From the NCBI RefSeq assembly GCF_001723175.1, contig NC_064655.1, forward strand, positions 930,001-994,000: a stretch of DNA of 64,000 nucleotides. Direction: 5' to 3'. Made by a program: the position numbers and the translations under genes. This document shows positions 11,998-24,445 of the stretch, in pieces. This stretch comes from Penicillium oxalicum (lineage: Eukaryota > Ascomycota > Eurotiomycetes > Eurotiales > Aspergillaceae). The first letter of the stretch is position 1; every line of letters begins with the position of its first letter. The notes under the pieces were generated by a model. That model was not told the DNA's origin. It made no database searches and saw nothing but the letters and a program-made list of their open reading frames with translations.

Positions 11998-13276
11998 ATG
12001 TCGTTCACTTGGTCTCGGTCGCTCTCGCGCACCGCATGGCGATCATACGGCACTGTCCAGGGCTCTCCCAGTGCCGCTTCCATCGCCAGCCGGGTCCCCA
12101 GCGCCCTCGTCGAGGCAACCTCGGCCACGGCGCCGCGAACCAACTGGACACCCGAGGAGATCAGTGCCATCTATCACACCCCATTGAATCAACTCACATA
12201 TGCTGCGGTAAGCTTGCAAATTCACGGCAGAGCAGGAGGAGCATGACACCACCCCCACCATGGACTCTTCCACCTCTCCATTCTACCTTGGTGTCTTCCC
12301 CCCCAAGCATCATGCTCACCTCTCTTTCTTCGTTGTGTAGGCTGCCGTGCACCGACGCTTCCATGATCCCTCCGCCATTCAAATGTGTACCCTGATGAAC
12401 ATCAAGACTGGAGGCTGCAGTGAAGACTGCTCCTACTGCGCCCAATCATCTCGCTATGATACCGGTCTCAAGGCCACCAAGATGAGCCCCGTCGATGAGG
12501 TCCTAGAAAAGGCTCGGATCGCCAAGGCCAACGGAAGTACTCGCTTCTGCATGGGTGCCGCGTGGCGGGACATGCGTGGCCGCAAGACCAGCCTCAAGAA
12601 CGTCAAACAGATGGTGTCGGGTATCCGCGACATGAACATGGAGGTCTGCGTGACCCTCGGCATGATTGACGAGAACCAGGCCAAGGAGCTCAAGGAGGCC
12701 GGCTTGACAGCGTACAACCACAACCTCGACACCTCGCGCGAATTCTATCCCTCCATCATCACCACACGCTCCTACGACGAACGTCTCCGGACGCTGGACC
12801 ATGTCCGCGATGCTGGGATCAACGTCTGCTCGGGAGGTATCCTAGGACTGGGCGAGTCCGACGCTGATCGCGTTAGTCTGCTGCACACCGTGTCCAACCT
12901 GCCGTCGCACCCCGAATCCTTCCCGGTCAACGCACTGGTCCCCATCAAGGGCACCCCGCTCGGGGACCGAAAGATGATCCCCTTTGATCGAGTACTTCGA
13001 ACCATCGCGACGGCTCGCGTGGTCATGCCCGCCACCATCGTCCGTCTGGCGGCGGGTCGTATTGCCATGTCCGAGGAGCAGCAAGTGGCCTGTTTCCAGG
13101 CGGGAGCGAATGCAGTCTTTACCGGTGAAAAGATGTTGACCACCGACTGCAATGGCTGGGATGAGGACCGGGTCATGTTTGAAAAGTGGGGATACTATCC
13201 CATGAAGAGCTTTGAGAAGCCCGAGCTGCGGGACAATGCCTCGGTGTCTCCCCCACCCCCTTCCCCCTCAGTGTAA
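11998..13276 (+). CDS. bioB: Biotin synthase (radical SAM), mitochondrial
   Basis: Two exons, 11998-12207 and 12341-13276, encode 381 residues. The enzyme inserts sulfur into dethiobiotin to make biotin, using SAM and iron-sulfur clusters. The radical SAM motif CSEDCSYC (Cys96, Cys100, Cys103) and downstream MGAAWRDMRGRK, YNHNLDTSREFY and GGILGLGESDADRV are clear BioB signatures. The N-terminus (MSFTWSRSLSRTAWRSYGTV) is basic and Ser-rich, as expected for mitochondrial import. The C-terminus ends in a proline/serine tail. It lies about 13.7 kb from bioDA/bioF, with four unrelated-looking genes between. The intron splits the protein just before the conserved AVHRRFHDP. Confidence 0.96.
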
Positions 13277-14852
13277 AATCGCTGTGCCGGCCGCAGCGAG
13301 ATTGGAGATCTAGGGAAGAAATTCAAAATCAATGGCCCTTTGACGCATCGGTCACCTCTTTCCTCAAGACTACCTTGGAAGATAGAATCTGGTTGGGTCA
13401 TTGCAGGTGTTGTATGCAGATGGCTCTCTGTTGGATGGTCAGTAGAGAATTTATAGTGCTATCAATGACAATGTAATCATTTGTAGTCAACTTTTCTGGT
13501 TTCCTCAATATTGAGCGTTCACACCCCCCTTTTTTTTGTCCTAGGAGAAACCCATTTGTTGTCCCAGGAAATGAGTAGATTTGCAATGGAGGGTGCACCC
13601 GAAGCGACTGTACTGAATCTCATTCTGTCGTAGGGCAGCCTGTCATCCTGTCGGGTGTTCTTCAATCCAACCCGTAAAAGAGAAACTGAGACGAAGTCGT
13701 CTAGAGGAGCATCAACCCTTCTTGCAACGAACTGTACTGAGCTCCGACCAGAAATGACATCAGCTGTGGCGCTGTGTAGATATGCATTATCCGCAGGAAG
13801 ATCGATAGTCTCCGGATCTCTTTCTGCTCGTAATATCCCTCCGACAGATCAAATAAGGAGCGGCACCACTTCACGTACTTCCTGGACCGACGCGTCCGTC
13901 TTCACGTGCTCAAGCAGCAACTCTGTGGTCCACATGCCTCGTCGCCCGCATCGTCCTCCAGCCGCTTCGCCATCCATTCCTGAATCATGGACGAGATGAC
14001 GCTCGATCTCGGAGGAGACAGAGGTACATCTCCAAAAAGGAATCACGTCAATCGCAAGGATGTCCAAATTGGGAAGTAAATCTCCCCCGGAACCCTTCCA
14101 GGCGGGAACGCTTAATGGGTGGGAGTGGGACCTCCAGCCGATGCGACGGGTGCGATCTGCATATCATTCGAGCCGAACACCGCGCGAGAGCCACCGGAAG
14201 AAGTGTCATTGGCTTGTGTTTGTATGTGAGATTTAACCTCCTCCTTCCAAGGCCATCGCTAGTGCAAGCCTGAGTTCAACCTCTGCTGATCTGGTGCTTC
14301 TTGGATTCTTCTCGACGGTCGACCCTCGACGCTGCTGTTTGACTGTAGTTCGCGATAGAGTCATCGGAACGTGAGATCATGGGATGATCATCGCGGGCCC
14401 AGTGTCAAGCGGGTCAAAGTGGGCATCCACATCCCAAGGAAAGGATTCCTGTCCTATCACAGGGGATATAGCGATGGTCCGAGGCACGTTCATCTCTCAA
14501 GATGACCTTTCTCCCTGTGCGCACCAAGATCGCCTTCACATGCGCCGTGGGGTAGATCAGCGCCAAATGGGGATGGTGGGTTGGCGCTTGAGACCACGAC
14601 CCGAGGACTTTTTGTGCGCATCAATCTGTTGGGGGAGGAGAAATGAGATCCACGATGCGCAGCGTCATGAAGGCGGTCTCCACTTGTTCTTCACATGGGT
14701 GAAGAATGGGTTCAAGTTTTGGCGTTGGGGCATTTCAAAGGCACAGGAGGGATATAAAACCAGCAGATGATGTCCACTTGCTTGGGACATTGCGGCTTCG
14801 AAGTGTGGAAACTTTCTGCTTTTCCCACGCATGTTTTATTGCCTCTTCAGAC
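13277..14852. other. Intergenic region downstream of bioB
   Basis: About 1.6 kb. Small open frames exist on both strands (for example 13655-13999 plus, 13849-14067 minus) but none has a recognised motif, plausible splicing or a good start context. It includes the bioB 3' end and the promoter of the next gene. Confidence 0.5.
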
Positions 14853-15898
14853 ATGGATCCCAAGCCTCTATCGAAAGACTCGATGCGGTCCACGTGGCGC
14901 ACAGCAGACCGTTCTGAATGGACTCGCGCGCATTGGGCCTTGGAGATACTCAACGTGCACCCTATTGAATTGGGCAAGGAGATCCCTGTGCATCAAAAGG
15001 ATGAAAAAATCCCGTTCATGCCCCAGTGGTCACTTCAGCGCTGGGTTCTATTCTACGCCGCGCTCCCGCTGGTCCTTCATCAAGCGTTCACTACATACAC
15101 GGGCATCACGTTGAACCCCTTTGTGACATTCAATCTATATTTTTCGCGTTCAACGCCACAATCGTCTATCAAGTCCACATCCTCCGCAGGCTCGGGCACA
15201 TCTATGGGTTCCTGGACGGCGACAAGCATGAACGGGATGGAATCCCTGACGTCGGCGTTACCAAAGTCGTCGCCTCTTTGTACAAGACCACCGGCTCTCG
15301 ATTAGTCTTAGCTACCTACCTTACCTACAACCGCAACGTCCTCCCATCACAAATGAACTGGGCCTGGCTACCCCTTGAGATCGGTCTCTACGGCATCGTC
15401 CTCGACTTCTGGTTCTACTGGTACCACCGAATTATGCACGACGTGAGCTTTCTCTGGAAATTCCACCGCACACACCATCTCACCAAGCATCCCAACCCGC
15501 TTCTAGCGGCCTACGCCGATCACGAGCAGGAATTCTTCGATATGGTCGGCGTCCCACTCATGACCTGGATCACGCTCCGGACGATGGGCATGCCGATGGG
15601 ATTCTACGAGTGGTGGATCTGTCACCAGTATGTGGCTTTTGCCGAGGTCTTTGGCCACAGTGGTCTTCGGGTGCACTTGACTGTGCCGTCAACCTTGAGT
15701 TGGTTGTTGCAGTGGCTTGATGCGGAGATTGTGATTGAAGATCATGACTTACATCACCGGAAGGGGTGGCGAAAAAGTCATAACTATGGGAAGCAGACCC
15801 GGCTGTGGGATAAGATCTTTGGGACCTGCACCGAGCGAGTCGAGTCGGTGGCTGATAATGTGGATTATACGAATGTTGCAAGGATGCCGCTTTTTTAG
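14853..15898 (+). CDS. Fatty acid hydroxylase / sterol desaturase superfamily membrane protein, frameshifted
   Basis: Coding sequence starts at ATG 14853 (MDPKPLSKDSMRS) and continues in one frame to about 15140, then resumes without a gap in the next frame to the stop at 15898. The natural join lies in the T5 run 15140-15144; one extra T would restore the frame, giving about 348 residues. The C-terminal half has the di-iron histidine clusters of the superfamily: HRIMH, HRTHH and HDLHHRKGW, with hydrophobic segments around them. The family includes C-4 sterol oxidases and fatty acid hydroxylases in membranes; the conserved GFLDGDKHERDGIPDVGV block is seen in an uncharacterised fungal subgroup. 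No GT..AG intron explains the shift, so it is a sequencing indel or a recent null mutation. Confidence 0.8.
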
Positions 15899-17132
15899 AA
15901 CCATATGAATGATGAGTAGTTGGCGTCTCACGATTCTCATGCAAATGTGTCAATTTTCTTTTTTCTATTTCTTTCTCAGAAACTCCAGCCGCAGTCGCAG
16001 TTTCAATACAGCCAATCTGTCAAGGACCTACTACACATGTACCTCAGCATTCACATGCACTCCATAAATCCCTTCATACATCCAACCTATCATGAAAACG
16101 AGTCCGATCCCACAACACTTGATCTCGAGACACGCAAAGTATTCAACAAAAGCATATTGAGACCATGTGACAGACATCCATTCTCCATGTACCGTCTGCC
16201 GTCAACTGACCCAATCTAGGTACCCTCTTCAACATAGCACCACGTCCATGATGACACACCCTCAATCCGCTCACCTACCTTGGCTGGGTATCACAATCTT
16301 GAGTTGAATTATCGGCTTTGTTGAATAATCACAGCTCCTTCCGCAGAACCCCCTCGGCGGGCCTGGCTTTATGCGAATCAGCATTACAAGGCGGTATTTC
16401 GAGGTAAAAATGAAAGTGTCCCATGTTGAATAATCACTAATCCCGCACATACTTGGCGATAAAATGCAACACTGCTCAGAGGCTTCTCACTCGGCATTTT
16501 GATTCATGAAACTGTAGATTTTTAGCTAGCATCGGACATGAACAGATGAGTCAAGAATGTTTTTTTTTCAATTTCACTTAGACCCATCTGATACCGATGG
16601 GAGCTTAAGACAGAATGAGAATAGGACTTTTCAGTAGCCTCGGTATCTGGTCGATTACAAATCTATGGTGGATACCTTACTACCTGGGCTCCTACCTGGG
16701 CGATTTTGAGTGACTGAACTAAGTTTGAGTGAGCGCAGTTATCCACGTGCGTGGTTCACTGATTTGGAAAGTAAGATGTGTGTTTGGTCGTTGTGCGAGA
16801 GTTTTGCTATGGATTGGAAGTCGCTGGTGGGAGATTCCGGCATGACTCGGGAGTACACGCATCACGCAGTGTGTCATTACATATTCTTTTTCTTTCTTAA
16901 AGGATGAACCTACCTTCCTAATTCACCGGAGAACTAGAACTGAGTAGTCTCTTCCCTTCCTAGATTCGGATAAACTACCAGTATCAGAACATTCATTCGC
17001 ATGGTTTAAAACCCCAGGACAGTCCCCCAGTCCATCCATCTATCCACTTCGTCTTACGCCTAACACCTGGAATATCCTCCACTACTAAATCCCAACCATC
17101 CATTCTCAGTTACCATCCTCAAATTCATCACC
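15899..17132. other. Intergenic region
   Basis: About 1.2 kb with no supported gene. Contains T-rich tracts (15950-15975 and 16560-16570), and a CCATCC/TCCACT-rich pyrimidine leader just upstream of the tautomerase gene (17020-17132). Confidence 0.5.
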
Positions 17133-17624
17133 ATGCCCCTCTGGCAGATCTACCACCCCCCGGGTACTTTCGAAGATGCCTCATCCAAAGAGTCCTTCGC
17201 CAAGGACATCACCCAAATCTACACATCCGTGGGCCTACCTGCCTTCTACGTCGTCGTGCAATACCATAAGATCGACAACCACAACGTCTTTATCGGTGGA
17301 GATTCACTCTCCCAAGCAAGCGAGGTTCGCCAAAAGCCGTTTATTCGTCTGGTCGTGGACCATATCGCCGTGAGATTGCCGGATGATGATGCGCTTTACG
17401 CGCGGACGACGACGCGGATCGATTCAGTGCTCCGGCCGCATTTGTTGGAGAAGGGGTTCGATTACGAGTATCATGTTGATGAGACGGAGAGGAGGCTGTG
17501 GAAGATTAATGGATTGATTCCGCCACCGCATAAGAGTTCGGAGGAGAGGGTTTGGTTTGAGGAAAATCGGCCGTTGCCGTGGGATGGGGCTTATCCGGCA
17601 AAGACACTGCGGCAGTCGTTGTGA
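17133..17624 (+). CDS. Tautomerase-superfamily protein (cis-CaaD-like)
   Basis: A single-exon frame of 163 residues. The N-terminus MPLWQIYHPPGTFEDASSKE exposes Pro after Met removal, the catalytic base of the tautomerase/MIF superfamily. The fused-repeat length (about 150-160 aa) and IRLVVDHIAVRLPDDDALYARTT fit the fungal group placed with putative oxalocrotonate tautomerases and cis-3-chloroacrylic acid dehalogenase-like proteins. The substrate is unknown; cytosolic location is inferred from the absence of a signal peptide. The neighbouring hydroxylase and DUF3433 genes do not suggest a pathway. Confidence 0.82.
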   Translation: MPLWQIYHPPGTFEDASSKESFAKDITQIYTSVGLPAFYVVVQYHKIDNHNVFIGGDSLSQASEVRQKPFIRLVVDHIAVRLPDDDALYARTTTRIDSVLRPHLLEKGFDYEYHVDETERRLWKINGLIPPPHKSSEERVWFEENRPLPWDGAYPAKTLRQSL

Positions 17625-17875
17625 TTGATCGGTCGATTAGAGGGGGGAGGAATGTCAAGTGGGCGTGTTTGATGTTTGGGGAAGTGGGAATGTTGGGTGC
17701 GGAATTCATCAGGAGAGAGATTCAGGACTGAGACTTGGCGATGAATGCAATCCTTGACGCTCAAACATAAATGGCTAGATTTTGTTCCCTGGTTCTTGAA
17801 AAAATTTTTACCTGAGATGCGGGAAAATTTTGATTATTTGTGCAATAGTACATGTATGGGGTATATGGTATCATA

Positions 17876-20800
17876 TTATTCACGTTCGTTTGAGGGTCCA
17901 TCAGATCCTCGATTTTGCAACTCAATTTCCGAGTCTCGCGGGGGATCATCCCTACGAAGATCATCATCGTAGTCTAAAGCCCAAGGGGGCCCTCCCGTGG
18001 CAGAGAAGTCTCCTACACGGTACTTTCGATCTTGTTCGAGCAGGTGCTTGTCCCGCTCACGGCCACTCATCTCCCACGTTGCACCCAGGTCAGCAAGCAT
18101 TCGACTCTCCACAACCCAGGGGATAAGAGATCCAAGGGTGCGAGGCACACGATGTCCACGATAGCGCTTGAAACGAACGGTGAACACGGTCATCAGAGCA
18201 ACGGCGTCGATTGACAGCAGGCAGATGATGATGACCACCAAGCTAGTGGCCGGAATGAAACCCCAGAAGCTGTCCACTACGTTTCCGCGCGCGGGATGGG
18301 GAGAGCTGGACGGCAGGCGATCAAAGTACTGGTCTCCCCATAGGGCAAGATGGGTACTGAACAGAGTCTTGTACACGCCCTGCACGGTCGAAATAAAATG
18401 ACTCGGGCGCAATATGGAGTCCTTGGAGTACTTGTTTGTGTAGGAGTTGCTGGTCAAGCTGCCGGGCCAGTTGTAATGATAAGAGTGGGTGCGATGCTGA
18501 CTTGTTGCAGTCCCACCCCATCGTGAAGTGATATTTTCATGCGGACCAAGAAGCATTTGGTTGAAGATTTTCAATAACGCTGAAGCGTTCTGATAGAGCT
18601 CCCCGCTGGTGACCTCGCTTCCTATCACTGGATGGAGAATTTCGATTGTTCCATCAGAGTCAAATTCGACACGGAAATCTTGGATGTGAAGTCGTGGCTC
18701 ACAGTGCAGCGCGAGCACAGAAGATTCATTTTTGTGTTTCGAGCTCCTAGCCTCCCATGACGCCCAGACAAAGAGGCTGGATTCCTGACAAGCCGGATTG
18801 GTTCCATTTGGGGCGTAGTAGTGTACCGATTGCCTGGTGCTATGTTTCTGACGCTCCGTCAGTGCGATTTCAACACTGCACGTCTCTTGCGTTGAGCCCA
18901 CGGGTATTGTGTATGTCCAGGACTGAACATCCGCAGCCGAAGTCAGAGGCAGCTCCTCGCAGTCAAGGTCGACTCCGTAGCCCCGGGTAGTGGTAATGTA
19001 GATGGGATAGTTGTCATCTGACGGGTTATGAACAGAATATGGAGTAAAGAAGAAGCTCCCGTCGACAGTGGCCCATGGAAGAATCGTCACATTATTCAGA
19101 AGCCGGCTTGTGGCGACCAAAGAGATATCAATGTTTGTTTTGTAAGAATTGTTGAACAACAATCCGGGCCTGTACACATGCGACAGCGCTGAAGTTGGCG
19201 AGGAATATCGCTTGAGCTGAGGCGTGAAGATTCCACCACTGAGAAGCCGCAGAACAAGATCACCCAGACAAACGATCGATGCAAAAAGCAGTATACCAGG
19301 TTTGCGATGTCTTTGTAGAAACAACGGCACAAGGGGGGTTTGGATGGCGTAGTTCTCAACGATGGATTGACGCGCATCGGCCAATCCATCCTGCAGCCGG
19401 ATCCAGGGTTCCATCGCGGTCAGATTGCGATATACTGAAAGCAGGAAAGAACCAATGACCGACGCAATCGCAGTAGGGCCAAAGTTGAGAAAGACCATGG
19501 CCACGGTGGCACCAGTGCTGAAGAAGGAATTGATGGATTTCCAGCGGATGTACGACAAGCTCACTCCAAAAAGGGTGAGAATTGCCGCAATGACGAAGCA
19601 TTCGGCCAAGAAGATCATAGGTCGCAAAAAATGCGGCATCGGGTCTGGCCGGTTGTTAATGAAGCGAGAAGGCCTCGTTGACGGAGGCACTGGGCAGTCG
19701 ACCACTCGAATTCTCTCCTCACCATCTTCCACAACCCACTCACAACTCTTCCCCTTGGCCCATCGCTTGAGTTGACGGGTGTTTGCCATGTGCAGTTTCG
19801 CCTCTGCAAACATGACTTTGGACGACGAAGTAAAGAGACGTGCAATTAATGTGCACTGAGCACTTATGGACCCGGGATCCCACTGCAAAAAATTGGGCCG
19901 ATTGGGATAAATTGAGAGCAGAATTGCAATTGCAACGAGGCCTATGCCCAAAATAGCCTCCACCAGCGTCACAGCGTCGGACGCGACCATCAAAATCACC
20001 ACAAGGCTCTTTTGCTGGGCGTCAGCAGAAGTGGGAGGTCCACCAGGGCTGAAGAATCTGTCAATGGTGACAATGAATTCGTAATTCCAATACTGACGAA
20101 TTTGCTGCTGGTACGAGGTCGTATTTTGGACATTTGAATCCGTGGCAACCAAGATCGCCCCAGAACTATTCGCAAAGATGTTGCCTTGCGAGCTAGACTC
20201 AACTCGAACATCTGTTGTCGTAGACAAATAGCGTGAAGCGATGAGATCATGGACACCTTCAACAAGGAAATCTTGCGAATTGAGCGGCTTCACCGCAGCC
20301 GGGGTCATATTGACGCTGGCGACCGTTGCGTTTGAATCCAGAGTGACGTCGGCTAGGGCTTGTTGATACACTGTAGAACACGCAAACATGGTGTAATTGG
20401 CGCTTGACACGTTTCCAGCTGCGAGATCCATATCAATCATCACCCCGAAAACTTTGAAGCTACTGCTGCAACCGCTCGTGGTGAACGCCGACGGGGCCAC
20501 CATATTCCCTGCAGAATCCACAGGCTCCCAGAATCGCGCTTGGACGGTCATGGAATCCGCTCCAATGAGCGTATTTAAGATGACGCTCACTTGACATTGA
20601 GAGTTGGACGATCCATTTACGCTGTTTTCCATGAGCGCGTTCTCAATATTCCACGACCAGATCTGCTGTCCGTGGGGCAAATGGCTCGCCGAGCTGAGAT
20701 CGGTGACCACCTGCGGGTAAGCCACACCCTCGGAATGACTGGAGCAAGTCAGGTTGGACCAGAATACATCTTGCGTCAGGGTCAGCAGCGATGAGTTATT

Positions 20801-21523
20801 CTGGTCGTCAGGCAGCGACACCGGGGCGGTGGTGAAATCCTCGGGGTCCGGCATGAAGAATGCGTTGAGTTCCGGTGAGCCCAGGGGTCCGTTGCCTGAT
20901 GAGCCGCTTGTCAGCCAGACTTTTTGCGAGTCCAGATCGATGATTGATGGCCAGGTATTGACCACCTTATTCTCCGTCCAAATCCCGTCATCGAGCTCCA
21001 CCAGACCAGCCAGGAGCGAGGGCAAGAACATGCGAAAAGCGAGCGAGACCGGTGCAACGGCGAGTACGATCCAATTTCGATTCCTGACGGCCATGAAAGA
21101 TGCGGCTAAGGTGTTGGAGCAATAATTGGTGAACAGCATCGAAGCGGAGACTCCCTCAGCCTTGGCCAGCTGGAAAAACGGCTCCAACCTCAATACATCC
21201 TGCGCGCATGCATCGAAAAGGTTGATCGCCAGTAGGGCAAAGGCCAAGGGCAGATAGGTGTACGCTCCCCATATGGCGGTCGGCAGATCTGACTCGTAGG
21301 CCCAGTGAACGATCCCTCCCTGTCTCTTGGCCCACTGGCGCAACGTCTCCACGGCGGCCAACATGAAGGTAAACAGACCTGCCAGGGTGAACAGATAGGG
21401 TCTGTGCAATGTCCGCGGAAGCCAGCCTCTGGTCGTCCGCCATTTCTGTATGCTATTCTCTCCATCCTCGACGCGCATTCTGTTACTGAGAGATTGCTGC
21501 AAGAGAGAGGGGAGAGCGCTCAT
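17876..21523 (-). CDS. Large DUF3433-domain integral membrane protein
   Basis: One uninterrupted frame of about 1215 residues. It has two similar halves, each starting with a hydrophobic stretch preceded by a Trp/Pro-rich segment (first WLPRTLHRPYLFTLAGLFTF; second PHFLRPMIFLAECFVIAAIL), followed by a long Asn/Ser-rich, N-glycosylation-motif-rich extracellular-type region and further membrane helices, the arrangement typical of fungal DUF3433 proteins. Function is unknown in the family. The ATG at 21523 sits directly after a splice-acceptor-like CTTGCAG, with a GTAAGT donor about 100 nt upstream, so a 5' UTR intron or a missed upstream coding exon is likely. The C-terminus is acidic and cytoplasmic-looking (RDKHLLEQDRKYRVGDFS). 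Confidence 0.85.
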   Translation of the reverse strand: MSALPSLLQQSLSNRMRVEDGENSIQKWRTTRGWLPRTLHRPYLFTLAGLFTFMLAAVETLRQWAKRQGGIVHWAYESDLPTAIWGAYTYLPLAFALLAINLFDACAQDVLRLEPFFQLAKAEGVSASMLFTNYCSNTLAASFMAVRNRNWIVLAVAPVSLAFRMFLPSLLAGLVELDDGIWTENKVVNTWPSIIDLDSQKVWLTSGSSGNGPLGSPELNAFFMPDPEDFTTAPVSLPDDQNNSSLLTLTQDVFWSNLTCSSHSEGVAYPQVVTDLSSASHLPHGQQIWSWNIENALMENSVNGSSNSQCQVSVILNTLIGADSMTVQARFWEPVDSAGNMVAPSAFTTSGCSSSFKVFGVMIDMDLAAGNVSSANYTMFACSTVYQQALADVTLDSNATVASVNMTPAAVKPLNSQDFLVEGVHDLIASRYLSTTTDVRVESSSQGNIFANSSGAILVATDSNVQNTTSYQQQIRQYWNYEFIVTIDRFFSPGGPPTSADAQQKSLVVILMVASDAVTLVEAILGIGLVAIAILLSIYPNRPNFLQWDPGSISAQCTLIARLFTSSSKVMFAEAKLHMANTRQLKRWAKGKSCEWVVEDGEERIRVVDCPVPPSTRPSRFINNRPDPMPHFLRPMIFLAECFVIAAILTLFGVSLSYIRWKSINSFFSTGATVAMVFLNFGPTAIASVIGSFLLSVYRNLTAMEPWIRLQDGLADARQSIVENYAIQTPLVPLFLQRHRKPGILLFASIVCLGDLVLRLLSGGIFTPQLKRYSSPTSALSHVYRPGLLFNNSYKTNIDISLVATSRLLNNVTILPWATVDGSFFFTPYSVHNPSDDNYPIYITTTRGYGVDLDCEELPLTSAADVQSWTYTIPVGSTQETCSVEIALTERQKHSTRQSVHYYAPNGTNPACQESSLFVWASWEARSSKHKNESSVLALHCEPRLHIQDFRVEFDSDGTIEILHPVIGSEVTSGELYQNASALLKIFNQMLLGPHENITSRWGGTATSQHRTHSYHYNWPGSLTSNSYTNKYSKDSILRPSHFISTVQGVYKTLFSTHLALWGDQYFDRLPSSSPHPARGNVVDSFWGFIPATSLVVIIICLLSIDAVALMTVFTVRFKRYRGHRVPRTLGSLIPWVVESRMLADLGATWEMSGRERDKHLLEQDRKYRVGDFSATGGPPWALDYDDDLRRDDPPRDSEIELQNRGSDGPSNERE

Positions 21524-24445
21524 CTGCAAGAGGCCCGAAGTAAGACTGTATCACGTAGACCACCAGTGCCAGTCAGTATCACAGTCATAAAAGTCGGACA
21601 CGTTCTCATCCATGACTTACGATAATCAAGTTGTCGAGCCCATGGTGCCTCTGTAGAGAGACCAACCCGTCAGCGTGCGTCGCTGTCGTAGGTTATCACA
21701 CAGTGGCTATTTCGTTAGATAATGCTGGAGAGTCCCGAGGGTCAACGGCGAGCGCATCGAGCGATCAGATCGTCGATCTTTCCCAGACTTCAATCTTGGG
21801 CACAGATGGTACGTGTGGAGGGCCAGACTTGACCGTACGGAACAAGAGCGATGGAAAGAGAATGCGGATGTAGCGGAAAAGACCGAGATCGCTCACTGCG
21901 CTAGCATCGCGCTACCGATTTCAACGCTCTGCCCCCCCCCAAGCACGGGGAAACGGGTTCACTCGCGGGAGGACTTTTGAAGGAGCGGGACGCTATCGCT
22001 ATCGGGGCATCGGGGCGAGTGTCCACCGTCCATGTCCACTAGTCCAGTGTCTGTCCACTGTCTAGACCCTCTCGACGTCCCAAACAAAGAACTCTCCAAC
22101 CGCATCGTCGGGCTTTCTGTTCTGGTGGGTCATAAGCGATCCACTTCGGCAGACAATTTTGGCTGGCGGACGCGTGATTGGCGAAGTCAATTGCCTAATT
22201 GTGGCTGACTGGACATGGGTATGAGGAGAACTTTTGGGCAGGGCGCTCGTTTGGCCGTGCGAGGATCCATCCTCATCCACTCACTGTGAAGGAAGGATTC
22301 GCCCGGGTCTGAGCCTCACGTCTCTCTCGCTCTCCTGAGTTCGGCAACGCAGAGGGCGAAGCGGTGCAGCGCCGCGTGGTTGCCAATGGCGAACCCAAAA
22401 GGTGGGAGGACAGGTACTGCACGGCAATCACGACGGGATGGTCGCTTATGCACTATTTCCACCTATCACATGCCCATGCATGTGTTGCATAGTCAGATCG
22501 GCTCGGCCACTTGATGGCGTTTGGGGCTTTGGGGGCCCAGTTGAGGATGAAATGGCCACCGTCACGCTCTGCTCAGCCGCACATGCGACCGGGGGCACTA
22601 ACTGCACTGGGAACGGAAAGGGAAAAGGGGTGAGTTGTTAAACTTTTAGGTCTTTGGGGGCTTATCCAGAGTTCGAAACGGGGTGAGACATTCGTGGGCA
22701 GGAGAGGTAGGAAGGTAGGACTGCATGGTTTTCTGAGGCTTTTACCCGGTCGATTACCCAAGGTCATTCGGAGACTGTTGACAACGAGTTGCCGATTCCT
22801 ATTGTACGGTCGCTTGCAACCGAGAGTGAAGTCGCATAGATATCACTACGTCCTCGAGAGTCTCGATGGCCAGGAAAGCCCCCAGTGAGAGCAGACGACG
22901 CCAGCAGTGGCCGTTCAATGTGGACGAGAAACAGCGGTGGGTTCCATACTTCGACATACGCGGTGGAGATAAGGGATCCCTTTTTTTTGGCCCAGTCGAC
23001 GGATCGTCGGCCCCCAGGTCCACTCAGAAGAATGAAACACTTTATTTGTGGCACACGTTGGCCAGCCTCGACTTCGCCATACCACAGTCACCGCGTTGAC
23101 TAGTCGAGTGTACGGATCTGATACGCGGGATTGCAGTCGGCAGAATGCACATGCGATGGCTTTGTGAGAGTCTCCCGCTCTGACGATCCTAGCAAAATGA
23201 TCTTTTAGTAGACGTGCAAATCAGATAAGAATGAGAATTTTGCTCAGTACTCATCGCTCATTGCACCTTGGTACTTTCCGGGCGATCTGCGAAGCCCCTC
23301 ATTCTCTCTTTCGGGCTTTGATTTTGGCGCTGATGGGCGAAGAGACCGCCGCGCGGATGAGATCAGGCCAAGAGAAAATTCTCCTCACGTGCACTTGCAC
23401 CTACTAGTGGACCTTCAAATCACGTCCTCGTGGACACTACCAAGACGGTAGTACTACTAACTCGTGCATCACACCGTCAAGTTTCAACATTCCACGTATG
23501 TCATTACAACATCATGCATACAGCTACCTCGCCCATGGTAGTAAGACGACTCGAGCCGGTGGTTCATCCATCAACAAGTGATTTGTCAGCTTTATTAAGT
23601 CAACTACACACAATCCAGTCTTACCACTCGTTACCGAATCGAGCACATGTTCTCCCCGCCTTGTGCTCGTAAACCTCCAAGCTGGTCACGGATGTTATCA
23701 GATGCTCAAAGAATCCTGACTCAAGCAGGGATGAGGTCAATAGCAACGGGAGGTGGATTTGTTCAATGTAAGCTGGCCTGAGCACTGGGATGGAAAAAAG
23801 ACTATTAGCCACATCACTTGTAACTCCGTCTGGGTCGCCTGAATAGGGCAAGCGATTCAATCAAAGCCCCCATTTCTGAGTCAGACGTCTAGACATGACT
23901 CGGAGGTCCGTCCACGCCATCTGTGATGACTAGAAGGAGGAGTTTATGCATACAAGCCCAGGGTAAGCGTGGGTACCAGGTACCAGTTACCTACGGCGAT
24001 TGTGCTCGTTCCCGGGTATGATCACAGCCCGCAGACCATTTGTATATGCCTTGATAAGAAAATCTACTTGACCAAGGTTACTAACTGGAGATTCAGGACC
24101 GAATTGATGGCTGAATGCTGCGCAAGTGATGCGTACCGACATATTTGTTCCGTCCATCTCAACTTATCCACCTACAAAGGAACACGTCCAACACCAATTG
24201 TGTCTTAATTGAGGATGGAAGAGATATCAAACCTGAATTCATTACAACGATCTTCGATATATGGGTACGCTTCGGCTCATTATCTCATCATATAATACAC
24301 AATCTCTTTCGCCACCCTCGCGTATTCGTCTCTGATCCGATCGGCGAGAGGGATGCTCGAAGGAGCTTCGTCTCATCCATCCCGATTTGGTGGAATGGAT
24401 TTTCCTCCGCATCTCACCTTAGCCGGGGCAGCTCACCCCGGCAAT
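21524..24445. other. Intergenic region
   Basis: About 2.9 kb with no supported gene. Contains C9-11 and T8-9 tracts (near 21932 and 22981) and a degenerate cluster of GTCCAC/GTCCA words at 22020-22066. Open frames here (longest about 118 aa) lack recognisable motifs. Confidence 0.5.
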
